This document shows positions 44,161 to 51,284 of a stretch of 64,000 nucleotides of DNA, one piece after another (the stretch's first letter is position 1; every line of letters begins with the position of its first letter). This DNA is from Dichloromethanomonas sp964477085. GTDB lineage: Bacteria; Bacillota; Desulfitobacteriia; Desulfitobacteriales; Syntrophobotulaceae. The stretch is taken from assembly GCA_964477085.1 (NCBI GenBank), contig CAYZDF010000008.1:1-64000 (forward strand). Direction: 5' to 3'. The notes below the pieces were generated by a model. That model was given only the letters and a program-made list of their open reading frames with translations, searched no databases and was not told where the DNA came from. A program made the translations under genes and the position numbers.

Positions 44161-45408
44161 TTGAAAGAGATTATTATCACTTCAGCCGATAACCAAATAC
44201 GGGCAGCGGTTCTGGTAGACGGGAAGCTGATTGAGCTTCTGGATGATACCGAGAGAGAATCACGGCTGGCTGGAAGCATCTACAAAGGAAAGGTCAATAA
44301 TATCGTTAAGGGAATTCAGGCTGCCTTTGTGGATATTGGTTTGGGGAAGAATGCATTTCTTTACGTCGGAGATGTTATCAGAGCTGAATACATGGAAGAT
44401 GAAAAAGTCACTCCCGCAGTCCTGCCATCTATCGAAAACCTTCTGCAAGTCGGACAAGAAGTCATTGTCCAGATCGTCAGGGAACCTGTTGGCAACAAAG
44501 GGGCAAGGGTAACGACCAACCTGTCTTTACCGGGTCGTTATGTGGTCATGCTGCCTGGAAGTAAGGAATATATCGGTGTTTCCCGCAAAATTGAAGATGA
44601 TAAAGAAAAACAACGCCTTTATCAGCTGGGATCCAGACTAAAACCTGATAATACAGGTTTGATTATTCGTACTTTAGCAGAGGGAATCACTGAAAAAGAA
44701 TTCCTGGAAGATATGGAAAACCTGATCCGGCAATATGAGGAAATAATCCGGCGAATTCAGGATAAAAGCGTTAAAGGTCTGATTTATTCCAGTAACGATA
44801 CTTTTTCACGTTTGTTGCGAGAAACAATTGACGATGAGGTAGAGAAGATTATCGTTGACAATGGGGATTTGGCAGAGCTCCTAAGGAATAAACTAAAGGA
44901 GATTGATTGTTCAGCCTCTGGCAAAGTGTGGACGAATCTTAAAGAATCTCTGTTTAACCGATATGATATTAACACGGAAATCAGGAATTCCCTGCAACCT
45001 AAGGTACTCCTGGAAAGTGGGGGCTATCTGATTATTGAACAGACTGAGGCTTTGACAGCAATCGATGTTAACTCTGGAAAATATGTTGGTAAAGACTCGC
45101 TCCACGATACGATGCTGAACCTCAATATTGAAGCAGCATACGAGATTTCCAGGCAGATTCGGCTTCGCAATCTCAGTGGCATTATTATTTTGGACTTTAT
45201 CGACATGGAGAATAGTAAGGATTGGGAACAGCTGATAGAAGTTCTCAGCGAAGCTTTTAAGAAAGATAAAGTCAAATGCAAAGTGATGGGACGGACAAAA
45301 TTAGGCTTAATCGAAGTCACCAGAAAGAAGGAAGGGCAGACTCTTGTTGCAAGATATACCACGAAGTGTCCGACCTGCAGTGGCAAAGGCTGGTTGCCTC
45401 GAAGGTAA
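44161..45408 (+). CDS. rng: Ribonuclease G/E family endoribonuclease
   Basis: 415 aa from TTG 44161 (weak site). S1 domain at about residues 35-110 (LAGSIYKGKVNNIVKGIQAAFVDIG). Catalytic DNase-I-like region with Asp residues in ALTAIDVNSGK and GIIILDFIDM. Zn-link cysteines CPTCSGKGW at the C-terminus join dimers. It cuts single-stranded RNA, including rRNA precursors and mRNA. It follows the TIGR03936 gene and precedes the L21 operon, a standard order in Clostridia. Confidence 0.92.
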   Translation: MKEIIITSADNQIRAAVLVDGKLIELLDDTERESRLAGSIYKGKVNNIVKGIQAAFVDIGLGKNAFLYVGDVIRAEYMEDEKVTPAVLPSIENLLQVGQEVIVQIVREPVGNKGARVTTNLSLPGRYVVMLPGSKEYIGVSRKIEDDKEKQRLYQLGSRLKPDNTGLIIRTLAEGITEKEFLEDMENLIRQYEEIIRRIQDKSVKGLIYSSNDTFSRLLRETIDDEVEKIIVDNGDLAELLRNKLKEIDCSASGKVWTNLKESLFNRYDINTEIRNSLQPKVLLESGGYLIIEQTEALTAIDVNSGKYVGKDSLHDTMLNLNIEAAYEISRQIRLRNLSGIIILDFIDMENSKDWEQLIEVLSEAFKKDKVKCKVMGRTKLGLIEVTRKKEGQTLVARYTTKCPTCSGKGWLPRR

Positions 45409-45447
45409 ACCAATTGGCATGATTATTTAAAGTTTGTTTTTCCATTG

Positions 45448-45588
45448 TTGACGAAGGATAGTGAATAATGATAAAATATTGAAACGTGGTAACTTCTTGC
45501 CACAACCGCACTTGCCAGGTACGATAACGGGTTTTTTGATAAAAACCGACCTCAAAAGGCGAGTCTGGGTATGGGAGGTGTAAAAAAT
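45448..45588 (+). ncRNA. rplU promoter and L21 leader RNA
   Basis: TTGACG (45448-45453) and TAAAAT (45472-45477) with an 18-bp spacer start a leader of about 105 nt. It contains GTGG/CCAC (GTGGTAACTTCTTGCCAC near 45486) and further short complementary stretches. Position directly before rplU and size fit the L21 leader family of Firmicutes, which probably mediates autoregulation. I could not fold it fully. Confidence 0.5.
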
Positions 45589-45900
45589 ATGTATGCAATT
45601 ATCGAAACCGGTGGTAAACAGTACAAAGTTCAAGAAGGCGATGTAATCAATGTTGAAAAGCTTGTCGCTTCTGAAGGACAAACCTTAGACATTAGCCAGG
45701 TACTGCTTGTTGAAAAGAACGGAACCGTAACAGTGGGTACTCCTGTCGTTGAAGGAGCCTCTGTTGTCGTTAAAGTTGTGCAGCACGGTAAAGGTGATAA
45801 AGTTATTGCTTTCCGTTATAAATCCAAAAAGCATGTCCGTGTGAAAAAAGGTCATCGTCAACCTTACACAAAGCTTTCCGTTGAAAAAATTAATGCGTAA
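45589..45900 (+). CDS. rplU: 50S ribosomal protein L21
   Basis: 103 aa, full length, from the ATG at 45589, which has GGGAGGTG 8 bp upstream. Opens MYAIIETGGKQYKVQEGD and ends with the basic KSKKHVRVKKGHRQPYTKLSVEKI typical of L21. rpmA follows after only 48 bp, with no room for prp (ysxB) in between. Confidence 0.97.
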   Translation: MYAIIETGGKQYKVQEGDVINVEKLVASEGQTLDISQVLLVEKNGTVTVGTPVVEGASVVVKVVQHGKGDKVIAFRYKSKKHVRVKKGHRQPYTKLSVEKINA

Positions 45901-45948
45901 ATTTGTCTCTTATTATATAATGTCTTTCACTCAAGGAGGTGAACTTTC

Positions 45949-46224
45949 ATGGCTCATAAGAAAGGTGTAGGTAGTACCCGAAACGGTAGAGATAGCCAAG
46001 CCCAACGACTGGGAGTAAAACGTTCTGATGGTCAGTTCGTTTCAGCCGGAAATATCTTAGTTCGTCAACGTGGCACGAAGTTACATCCTGGCAAGAACTG
46101 TGGGATCGGCAGTGACGATACGCTGTTTGCTCTGATCGACGGTTACGTTAAATTTGAACGTAAAGACAAGTTCCGCAAACAAGTAAGTGTTTATGCGGAG
46201 AACGGTGTTGCTCAAGCCCAATAA
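45949..46224 (+). CDS. rpmA: 50S ribosomal protein L27, no N-terminal extension
   Basis: 91 aa. It starts MAHKKGVGSTRNGRDSQAQRLGVK, so the mature N-terminus follows the initiator directly. Many Firmicutes encode a 9-residue extension ending in FF-(A/S) that is removed by the Prp protease. Here neither the extension nor the prp gene is present. AAGGAGGTG is 9 bp before the ATG. A terminator follows. Confidence 0.97.
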   Translation: MAHKKGVGSTRNGRDSQAQRLGVKRSDGQFVSAGNILVRQRGTKLHPGKNCGIGSDDTLFALIDGYVKFERKDKFRKQVSVYAENGVAQAQ

Positions 46225-46241
46225 CCATAGTAACTGACATA

Positions 46242-46266
46242 CCCCTGGGTTTACCCAGGGGTTTGC
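46242..46266 (+). terminator. Terminator after rpmA
   Basis: Perfect 8-bp stem CCCCTGGG (46242-46249), loop TTTA, CCCAGGGG (46254-46261), then a short TTT. It may let some transcription pass to spo0B and obgE. Confidence 0.75.
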
Positions 46267-46322
46267 TGTCGTTAGCGACAATGAGAAGATTCGCAATGAG
46301 TCAAATGAAAAAAGGAGGAAAA

Positions 46323-46820
46323 ATGACTGACTTTGCTAAAACCCTGTTAAATGAACAACTTGATCATTACCAGATTCAGCGCCATGACTTCCTAAATAAC
46401 TTTCAGGTCATTCGAGGATATCTTCAGCTTAATATGCCGGAGAAGGCTTTAAGATATATTGATGAAGCGATTGCTGCTCTTCTGCCCCAACAGGAGATCT
46501 ACAAGGTTGGAAATAAAGATATGTTAGCCATTCTCCTCGGGTGGTTTTTTGGTTTGCGTTTAAAAGGGGTAGAAATGACAATTGACTTTCCGCCTGAGAT
46601 AAAGCAAGAAGCATTCTGGCAGGAATTCTGGAACGAAGAATATGCTTTGCAGTTTTATGGATACACTAAAGAATGCGTCAATCTCATTCCTCTTGAGGAG
46701 AATCCTGAGGATTTATTGGCAGAGATTCATCTGTTATCTGCCCCTCGGGGATTAAGGTGTGAATTTAAGCTTCTTAATCGAGGGAAAGTTTATGTTACAA
46801 GGGATTTTTTAACAAAATAA
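46323..46820 (+). CDS. spo0B: Spo0B-like sporulation phosphotransferase
   Basis: 165 aa from the ATG at 46323 (AAAGGAGGAAAA directly upstream). The helical hairpin YQIQRHDFLNNFQVIRGYLQL has the phospho-acceptor His in R-H-D, as in Spo0B (RHDWMNKLQLIKG). No intact ATP-binding N/G boxes are seen in the C-terminal part, as expected for Spo0B. The place between rpmA and obgE is the same as in Bacillus. It would pass phosphate between Spo0F and Spo0A, although many Clostridia lack a full relay, so the partner set is unsure. Confidence 0.8.
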   Translation: MTDFAKTLLNEQLDHYQIQRHDFLNNFQVIRGYLQLNMPEKALRYIDEAIAALLPQQEIYKVGNKDMLAILLGWFFGLRLKGVEMTIDFPPEIKQEAFWQEFWNEEYALQFYGYTKECVNLIPLEENPEDLLAEIHLLSAPRGLRCEFKLLNRGKVYVTRDFLTK

Positions 46821-46861
46821 ATCCAGCCTAAATGCTGTTTGCACAGAGGTGTTTTACATTT

Positions 46862-48136
46862 ATGTTTTATGATCGGACGAAAGTCTATGTCAAAGCCGGT
46901 GACGGCGGAGCAGGTGCGGTTTCTTTCCGCAGGGAGAAATACGTTCCTATGGGAGGTCCTAACGGCGGAGATGGTGGCCGTGGAGGAAATATTATCTTGG
47001 AAGCGGATGAAGGCTTAAGAACACTTGTCGATTTTCGTTATAAGAGACATTACAAAGCTGAGCGGGGAGAACATGGAGAAGGGAAAGACATGCATGGCAA
47101 AGGCGCTGAAGACCTTGTTCTGCGCATCCCTGCCGGAACCATTGTTAAAGACGATGATAATGGTGAAATAGTGGCTGACCTCACTAAACATGGTCAAAGA
47201 GTGTTAATCGCCAAAGGCGGTCGTGGCGGTCGCGGTAATGCCCGGTTTATGAGCAATACAAATAAAGCTCCTACTGTTGCTGAAAGAGGGGAACCGGGCG
47301 AGGAACGGTGGCTTCTGCTTGAGCTGAAACTGCTTGCCGATGTAGGACTAGTCGGTTTTCCCAATGTAGGTAAATCCACCCTCATTTCCAGGGTTTCCGC
47401 AGCTCGTCCTAAGATAGCCGATTACCACTTCACGACCTTGGTGCCAAATCTGGGAGTGGTTAAAATAGAAGAGGAAAGCTTCGTAATGGCGGATATCCCC
47501 GGAATCATTGAAGGGGCTCATACTGGAGCCGGACTAGGACATGAATTCCTGCGTCACATCGAACGTACCCGATTACTCTTGCACGTATTAGACATATCAG
47601 GGTCAGAAGGCCGAGATCCGATTGAAGACTTTAAAATCATTAACAGAGAGCTAAAGGAATACAGTCCGGCCTTAGCTGAGAGACCCATGATTGTCGTTCC
47701 CAATAAGATGGATGTCAGTGGCGCAGAGGAGAATTTAACCAGGCTAAAAGCTTTTTTGCAGGACCAATATGAGATATTTCCCATTTCAGCAGTCACTGGT
47801 GAAGGGATCCAGGAGGTGTTGCACAGGGTGATTCAAATTTTACCCCAGGTACCACCGATTGAATTTTCAGCCAATCCTGATGAGCATCGATACGTTCAGG
47901 CTCAGGAACAAGAGCGATTCAGAATTGAACGGGAAGAAATGAAATATGTGATCAAAGGCAGAGAAATCGAAAGACATGCAGCCATGGCATATTTGGATAC
48001 GGACGATGGAGTGATGCGTTTTCAGAATATCCTTAAGGTCATGGGCGTTGACGATGCCCTCCGGGCCGAGGGGATAAAAGACGGTGACAAAGTACAAATC
48101 GGAGATCTTGAATTGGAATGGTCTGAAGGAGGTTAA
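46862..48136 (+). CDS. obgE: Obg-family GTPase
   Basis: 424 aa from the ATG at 46862 (GAGGTG upstream); the frame open from 46832 adds an unconserved leader. Gly-rich Obg fold (VKAGDGGAGAVSFRREKYVP; GGDGGRGGNI), then G domain with G1 GFPNVGKSTL, G3 DIPGIIEG, G4 NKMD, then the OCT domain (ERFRIEREEMKYVIKGREIER onward). It is essential for large-subunit assembly and stress control. It is followed at 5 bp by yhbY. Confidence 0.95.
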   Translation: MFYDRTKVYVKAGDGGAGAVSFRREKYVPMGGPNGGDGGRGGNIILEADEGLRTLVDFRYKRHYKAERGEHGEGKDMHGKGAEDLVLRIPAGTIVKDDDNGEIVADLTKHGQRVLIAKGGRGGRGNARFMSNTNKAPTVAERGEPGEERWLLLELKLLADVGLVGFPNVGKSTLISRVSAARPKIADYHFTTLVPNLGVVKIEEESFVMADIPGIIEGAHTGAGLGHEFLRHIERTRLLLHVLDISGSEGRDPIEDFKIINRELKEYSPALAERPMIVVPNKMDVSGAEENLTRLKAFLQDQYEIFPISAVTGEGIQEVLHRVIQILPQVPPIEFSANPDEHRYVQAQEQERFRIEREEMKYVIKGREIERHAAMAYLDTDDGVMRFQNILKVMGVDDALRAEGIKDGDKVQIGDLELEWSEGG

Positions 48137-48141
48137 TCGTC

Positions 48142-48435
48142 GTGCTGACAGGTAAGCAGAAAAGATATTTAAGATCATTGGGAAACGAAATGGAGCCGAT
48201 TCTTTTCGTCGGCAAAGAAGAAATAACAGCAAATATCATCAAACAAACGGATGATGCGCTGGAAGCCAGGGAACTGATTAAAGGCCGCGTTCTTCAAAAC
48301 TGTGCTGATGTACCACAGAATATTGCTTCTCAATTAGCTGAGGCCACCAAGGCTGAACTCGTACAAGTGATCGGCCGTAATTTTCTTCTCTATCGGATGT
48401 CTCAGGACAAACCAAAATTTGAACTGCCGCTTTAA
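48142..48435 (+). CDS. yhbY: YhbY-type CRM-domain RNA-binding protein
   Basis: 97 aa from GTG 48142; AAGGAGG (48126-48132) is 9 bp upstream, inside the end of obgE. Opens LTGKQKRYLRSLGNEMEPILFVGK, and has the GxxG-type loop VIGRNFLLYR. It binds pre-50S particles. The position next to obgE and nadD fits its link to ribosome assembly. Confidence 0.92.
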   Translation: MLTGKQKRYLRSLGNEMEPILFVGKEEITANIIKQTDDALEARELIKGRVLQNCADVPQNIASQLAEATKAELVQVIGRNFLLYRMSQDKPKFELPL

Positions 48436-48467
48436 TTATAAATATACATAAGACCGGGGAGATTAAG

Positions 48468-49109
48468 ATGGAAGCCAGCGTTCGCAAGTCGATTATCGGA
48501 GGACAACGACTGGGTATTATGGGAGGAACCTTTGATCCGATTCATTATGGTCATTTAGTTGCTGCTGAATCGGCCCGAATCGAACTTAGACTCGACCATG
48601 TTCTATTCATTCCGACAGGAATTCCACCCCATAAAATAGACCGACCTATTACAGATGCCGATCTTCGTTTCGAAATGGTAGAGATGTCAATTCGAAGCAA
48701 TAAATATTTTATGGCATCACGGATGGAGATAGAGCGTGAAGGTCCAACCTATACCAGCGATACACTAAGAATTTTGCATGACCTTTTTCCTGAACAGGAG
48801 CTGTATTTTATTACCGGAAGCGATGCCCTTAGAGAACTCCTGACCTGGCGAGAACCCGAAGAGATAGTCAAACTAGCCAAGATTGTGGGTGCCTCCAGAC
48901 CAGGCTACGATTCTCGTGACTTATTAGCTAAAGTCAACCGTAAATTTCCGTTTACCAAGGGAAGAATATCTCAGCTGGAGGTTCCGGCTTTAGCCATTTC
49001 TTCTACCGATATTCGGGTAAGAGTTCAGAACCAGAAGTCTATCCGTTATCTTTTACCTGATGAAGTCCGTCTTTTTATTAAAACAAACAATCTCTACCTG
49101 AACAAATAA
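48468..49109 (+). CDS. nadD: Nicotinate-mononucleotide adenylyltransferase
   Basis: 213 aa. Nucleotidyltransferase motif GIMGGTFDPIHYGHL at about residues 16-30 (HxGH as H-Y-G-H), substrate region FIPTGIPPHK, and the second conserved motif ISSTDIRVRV near residue 175. It makes deamido-NAD. GGGGAGATT before the ATG. It lies before yqeK and rsfS, as in Bacillus, except that an RRM gene is inserted. Confidence 0.95.
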   Translation: MEASVRKSIIGGQRLGIMGGTFDPIHYGHLVAAESARIELRLDHVLFIPTGIPPHKIDRPITDADLRFEMVEMSIRSNKYFMASRMEIEREGPTYTSDTLRILHDLFPEQELYFITGSDALRELLTWREPEEIVKLAKIVGASRPGYDSRDLLAKVNRKFPFTKGRISQLEVPALAISSTDIRVRVQNQKSIRYLLPDEVRLFIKTNNLYLNK

Positions 49110-49112
49110 TAT

Positions 49113-49160
49113 TTGACTTTAAACTGTGTAGTATACTATAGTATAAGTTGCTTATACTAT
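49113..49160 (+). promoter_or_regulatory. Promoter region with nested palindromes before the RRM gene
   Basis: TTGACT (49113-49118) and TATAGT (49137-49142), spacer 18; TATACT at 49132 is another -10 candidate but at 13 bp. The palindrome TAGTATACTA covers 49129-49138. The perfect inverted repeat ATAGTATAAG (49138-49147) and CTTATACTAT (49151-49160) follows with only TTG between. It could be an operator or a 5' UTR hairpin. Confidence 0.6.
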
Positions 49161-49188
49161 TATCAAAATTAGTTTAGAGGTGAATCTG

Positions 49189-49443
49189 ATGACAAAAACC
49201 CTGTATGTGGGAAATCTCCCCTGGAGCACAACTTCAGAGGAACTGATCGAGTTCTTCTCCCGGTATGGCAATGTTATTGGTAGCAGAATCATTACCGATA
49301 GAGAAACTGGTCGTTCAAGAGGCTTTGGCTTCGTTGAAGTAGCTGAGGAAGACGCTGGGCGTCTGGCTGAAGAGCTCAACGGAAGTGATTTTAACGGCCG
49401 TTCACTGACAGTTAACGAAGCAAGACCTCGCCAAACTGTCTAA
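49189..49443 (+). CDS. Single-RRM RNA-binding protein
   Basis: 84 aa from the ATG at 49189 (GAGGTGA 6 bp upstream); GTG 49180 is less likely. One RRM with RNP2 LYVGNL (residues about 4-9) and RNP1 RGFGFVEV (about 44-51). It has the short form common in cyanobacteria and some anaerobes (Rbp type), often induced by cold. It has its own promoter and terminator, so it is a one-gene unit inserted between nadD and yqeK. Confidence 0.92.
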   Translation: MTKTLYVGNLPWSTTSEELIEFFSRYGNVIGSRIITDRETGRSRGFGFVEVAEEDAGRLAEELNGSDFNGRSLTVNEARPRQTV

Positions 49444-49553
49444 CGATTTGTTTGGGGGTTTATATTAAGATAAATTGTGTGATTTAATGATTACCGTTAT
49501 ATTTGTTGGTGCTGCGAATTCGAGTTTATCTTAAACATCCCTGGACCCGAGTG

Positions 49554-49590
49554 AATACGGTACGGTATGAACTGTACCGTATTATTTTAT
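49554..49590 (+). terminator. Terminator after the RRM gene
   Basis: Perfect 10-bp stem AATACGGTAC (49554-49563) with GTACCGTATT (49574-49583), followed by ATTTTATT. Confidence 0.8.
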
Positions 49591-49630
49591 TCACATTTTT
49601 GACGTATTTTCGCAAGGAAGGTCTTAAGCT

Positions 49631-50203
49631 ATGCCTTATCCGCTCGGACATTTCCGTGTCTTGGCTGCCAAAAATTTAGAATTTGAACGTTTTCAACATA
49701 CTATCGGTGTTGAAGTTTTTGCCTGTGAGCTTGCCAAGAAATACGGTATTGACCTTGAAGCAGCGTCCTTAGCTTCTCTTACTCATGATATGGCCAAGGC
49801 CTTTTCCATTCAGGAGCAGATCAGTAAAGCTAAGGAATGGAAACTTATCCACTTTCCTGAGGACTTACATAGTCCTGAAGTCCTGCATGGAAGGATTGCA
49901 GCGTATATACTGCAAAACGAGCATGGAATCGATAATGAGGATATTCTTAACGCGGTTGCCAATCATACCTTGGGCAGGCCAGGCATGTCACCGTTGGAGA
50001 TGCTTATCTACAGCACAGATCTGACCGAACCGGGTCGAATCTTTCCAGGAGTAGACAAGCTGCGAGAGAAGTTGTATGATGACCTTAAAGAAGGAACCTT
50101 AGCTTGTGTGGAGCATACGATAAATTACCTGAAACAAACCAACAAGCCTATCCATCCTTTGACCATTCTAACCTATGAAAGCTTGAAAACAGTAAAAGAA
50201 TAA
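49631..50203 (+). CDS. yqeK: YqeK-type HD-domain phosphohydrolase
   Basis: 190 aa. HD signature: RFQHTIGVEVFACELAKKY with the first His, then SLTHDMAKAF with the HD pair, and VANHTLGRPGMSPLEMLIYSTDLTEPGR. YqeK enzymes hydrolyse Ap4A symmetrically. AAGGAAGG before the ATG. Between nadD and rsfS, the normal place. rsfS follows at 14-17 bp. Confidence 0.92.
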   Translation: MPYPLGHFRVLAAKNLEFERFQHTIGVEVFACELAKKYGIDLEAASLASLTHDMAKAFSIQEQISKAKEWKLIHFPEDLHSPEVLHGRIAAYILQNEHGIDNEDILNAVANHTLGRPGMSPLEMLIYSTDLTEPGRIFPGVDKLREKLYDDLKEGTLACVEHTINYLKQTNKPIHPLTILTYESLKTVKE

Positions 50204-50216
50204 AGGGGGATCCAAT

Positions 50217-50527
50217 TTGGTGCTAGGTGTTGACCAGTTGAATAAAGTTGCTGACTATGTTGATGATAAAAAAGGCCGTGATATTACTATATTAGAACTT
50301 AAAGGTATATCTATTATTGCTGATTATTTTATCATTGCTACCGGCAATACCACGACCCAAACCAAAGCTATTACAGATCATCTGTTGGAGAAGCTGCCTG
50401 AATTGGGAATACCGATTCTTAGAAAAGAAGGTCTGCCTGAAGCTCATTGGGTTTTAATCGATTGCGGTGATCTGGTTATTCATATCATGACACCGGAAAC
50501 CAGGGAGTTTTACAGTCTGGAAAGACT
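50217..50527 (+). CDS. rsfS: Ribosome silencing factor RsfS, 3' end lost in gap
   Basis: 103 codons are visible before the run of N. Start is TTG 50217 or GTG 50220, both behind AAAGGGGGA. RsfS core: ITILELKGISIIADYFIIATGNTTTQTKAI and GLPEAHWVLIDCGDLVIHIM..ETREFYSLER. RsfS (YbeB/DUF143) binds L14 and blocks subunit joining in starvation. The family usually ends 10-15 residues after this point, so only the tail is missing. It is partial because of the assembly gap. Confidence 0.93.
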
Positions 50528-50627
50528 NNNNNNNNNNNNNNNNNNNNNNNNNNNNNNNNNNNNNNNNNNNNNNNNNNNNNNNNNNNNNNNNNNNNNNNNN
50601 NNNNNNNNNNNNNNNNNNNNNNNNNNN
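50528..50627. other. Assembly gap (100 N)
   Basis: A run of exactly 100 N, the usual placeholder for a gap of unknown size. Genes may be missing here. Confidence 0.98.
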
Positions 50628-50860
50628 AGAAAACCTCTCCTTGAAAATCATCTTCCGGCTGTCGCTTCCAATCGGCCCTCCATGGCCGTGGAGCTGATTC
50701 AGCCATCCAAGTTGAATCCCATCCTCCAGAGCCTTTTTTGACATTATTTCTCGTTAAGGCATGCCTTCGCGCGTCCATGGCCTTCGATACTTTAGTGCAC
50801 TTATGCCCTTCCTGACAAACTACCATTATCAAGGGGTAATCAACGCAAAAGTGAGACATA
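50628..50860. other. Unassigned sequence after the gap
   Basis: An open minus-strand frame from the gap edge encodes a stretch including MDARRHALTRNN and GGWDSTWMAES, which I do not recognise. A plus-strand frame also runs out of the gap. It ends just before the tandem repeats (GTGAGACA at 50851 is complementary to part of the repeat unit). It may be the remains of a mobile or repeat-associated element, but there is no diagnostic motif. Confidence 0.35.
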
Positions 50861-50944
50861 AGAACCGTCCCCCTGTCTCAAGAACCGTCCCCCTGTCTCA
50901 CCCAGAACCGTCCCCCTGTCTCATGCATGTCTCCCCCATGTCTC
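50861..50944. repeat. Tandem 20-bp repeats (REP-like)
   Basis: Three copies of AGAACCGTCCCCCTGTCTCA at 50861-50880, 50881-50900 and 50904-50923, then a decayed fourth (GTCTCCCCCATGTCTCA region, to 50944). The inverse GTGAGAC is at 50851. The unit resembles dispersed repeats often seen next to REP-associated or IS200-like transposases in Clostridia. Confidence 0.8.
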
Positions 50945-50963
50945 AGTCTCGAGCCCTTTGGGC

Positions 50964-50993
50964 TTGACTTAAGCTAAGGTTTCTAGATAAAAT
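50964..50993 (+). promoter_or_regulatory. Probable promoter of leuS leader
   Basis: TTGACT (50964-50969) and TAAAAT (50988-50993), spacer 18, directly after the repeat cluster. It places the start near 51000. Confidence 0.6.
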
Positions 50994-50999
50994 AAAGAG

Positions 51000-51227
51000 T
51001 GGAAAATTTAGATGGTATAAGCACTGAGGGAAATAAGTACTAGCTAGACTTGAATCAGAGAGGCAGCGGTTGGGTGTGAGCTGCTTTCAAGGGAAGTTGG
51101 GAACTCACTCCTGAGCTGTGTCCAGGTAGCAACGGGCACCGGTGAGAACCGTTACAATCTTCAAGTTCATGAAATTAGGGTGGTACCGCGGGAGTAGACT
51201 CTCGTCCCTTAGGGATGGGAGTTTTTG
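51000..51227 (+). ncRNA. T-box riboswitch, leuS leader
   Basis: T-box core GGTGGTACCGCG at 51179-51190. The terminator stem is ACTCTCGTCCC (51198-51208) with GGGATGGGAGT (51212-51222), then a T run. The likely specifier is CTC (Leu) at 51104-51106 in the loop context GAACTCA. Uncharged tRNA-Leu should permit leuS transcription. Leader length about 225 nt, which is typical. Confidence 0.9.
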
Positions 51228-51284
51228 TGTTTTGTTTTTTATATTTGTTAAATGGGAAAGAATAGAAACTGGAGGTCGGATAAA

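Noticed and set aside
50217..50741. A single frame running through the 100-N gap
   Set aside because: The N run has no known length or content, so joining both sides would be artificial. rsfS is ended at the gap.
50851..50944. Possible CRISPR array at the 20-bp repeats
   Set aside because: The copies are adjacent or separated by only 3 bp, with no unique spacers and no cas genes.
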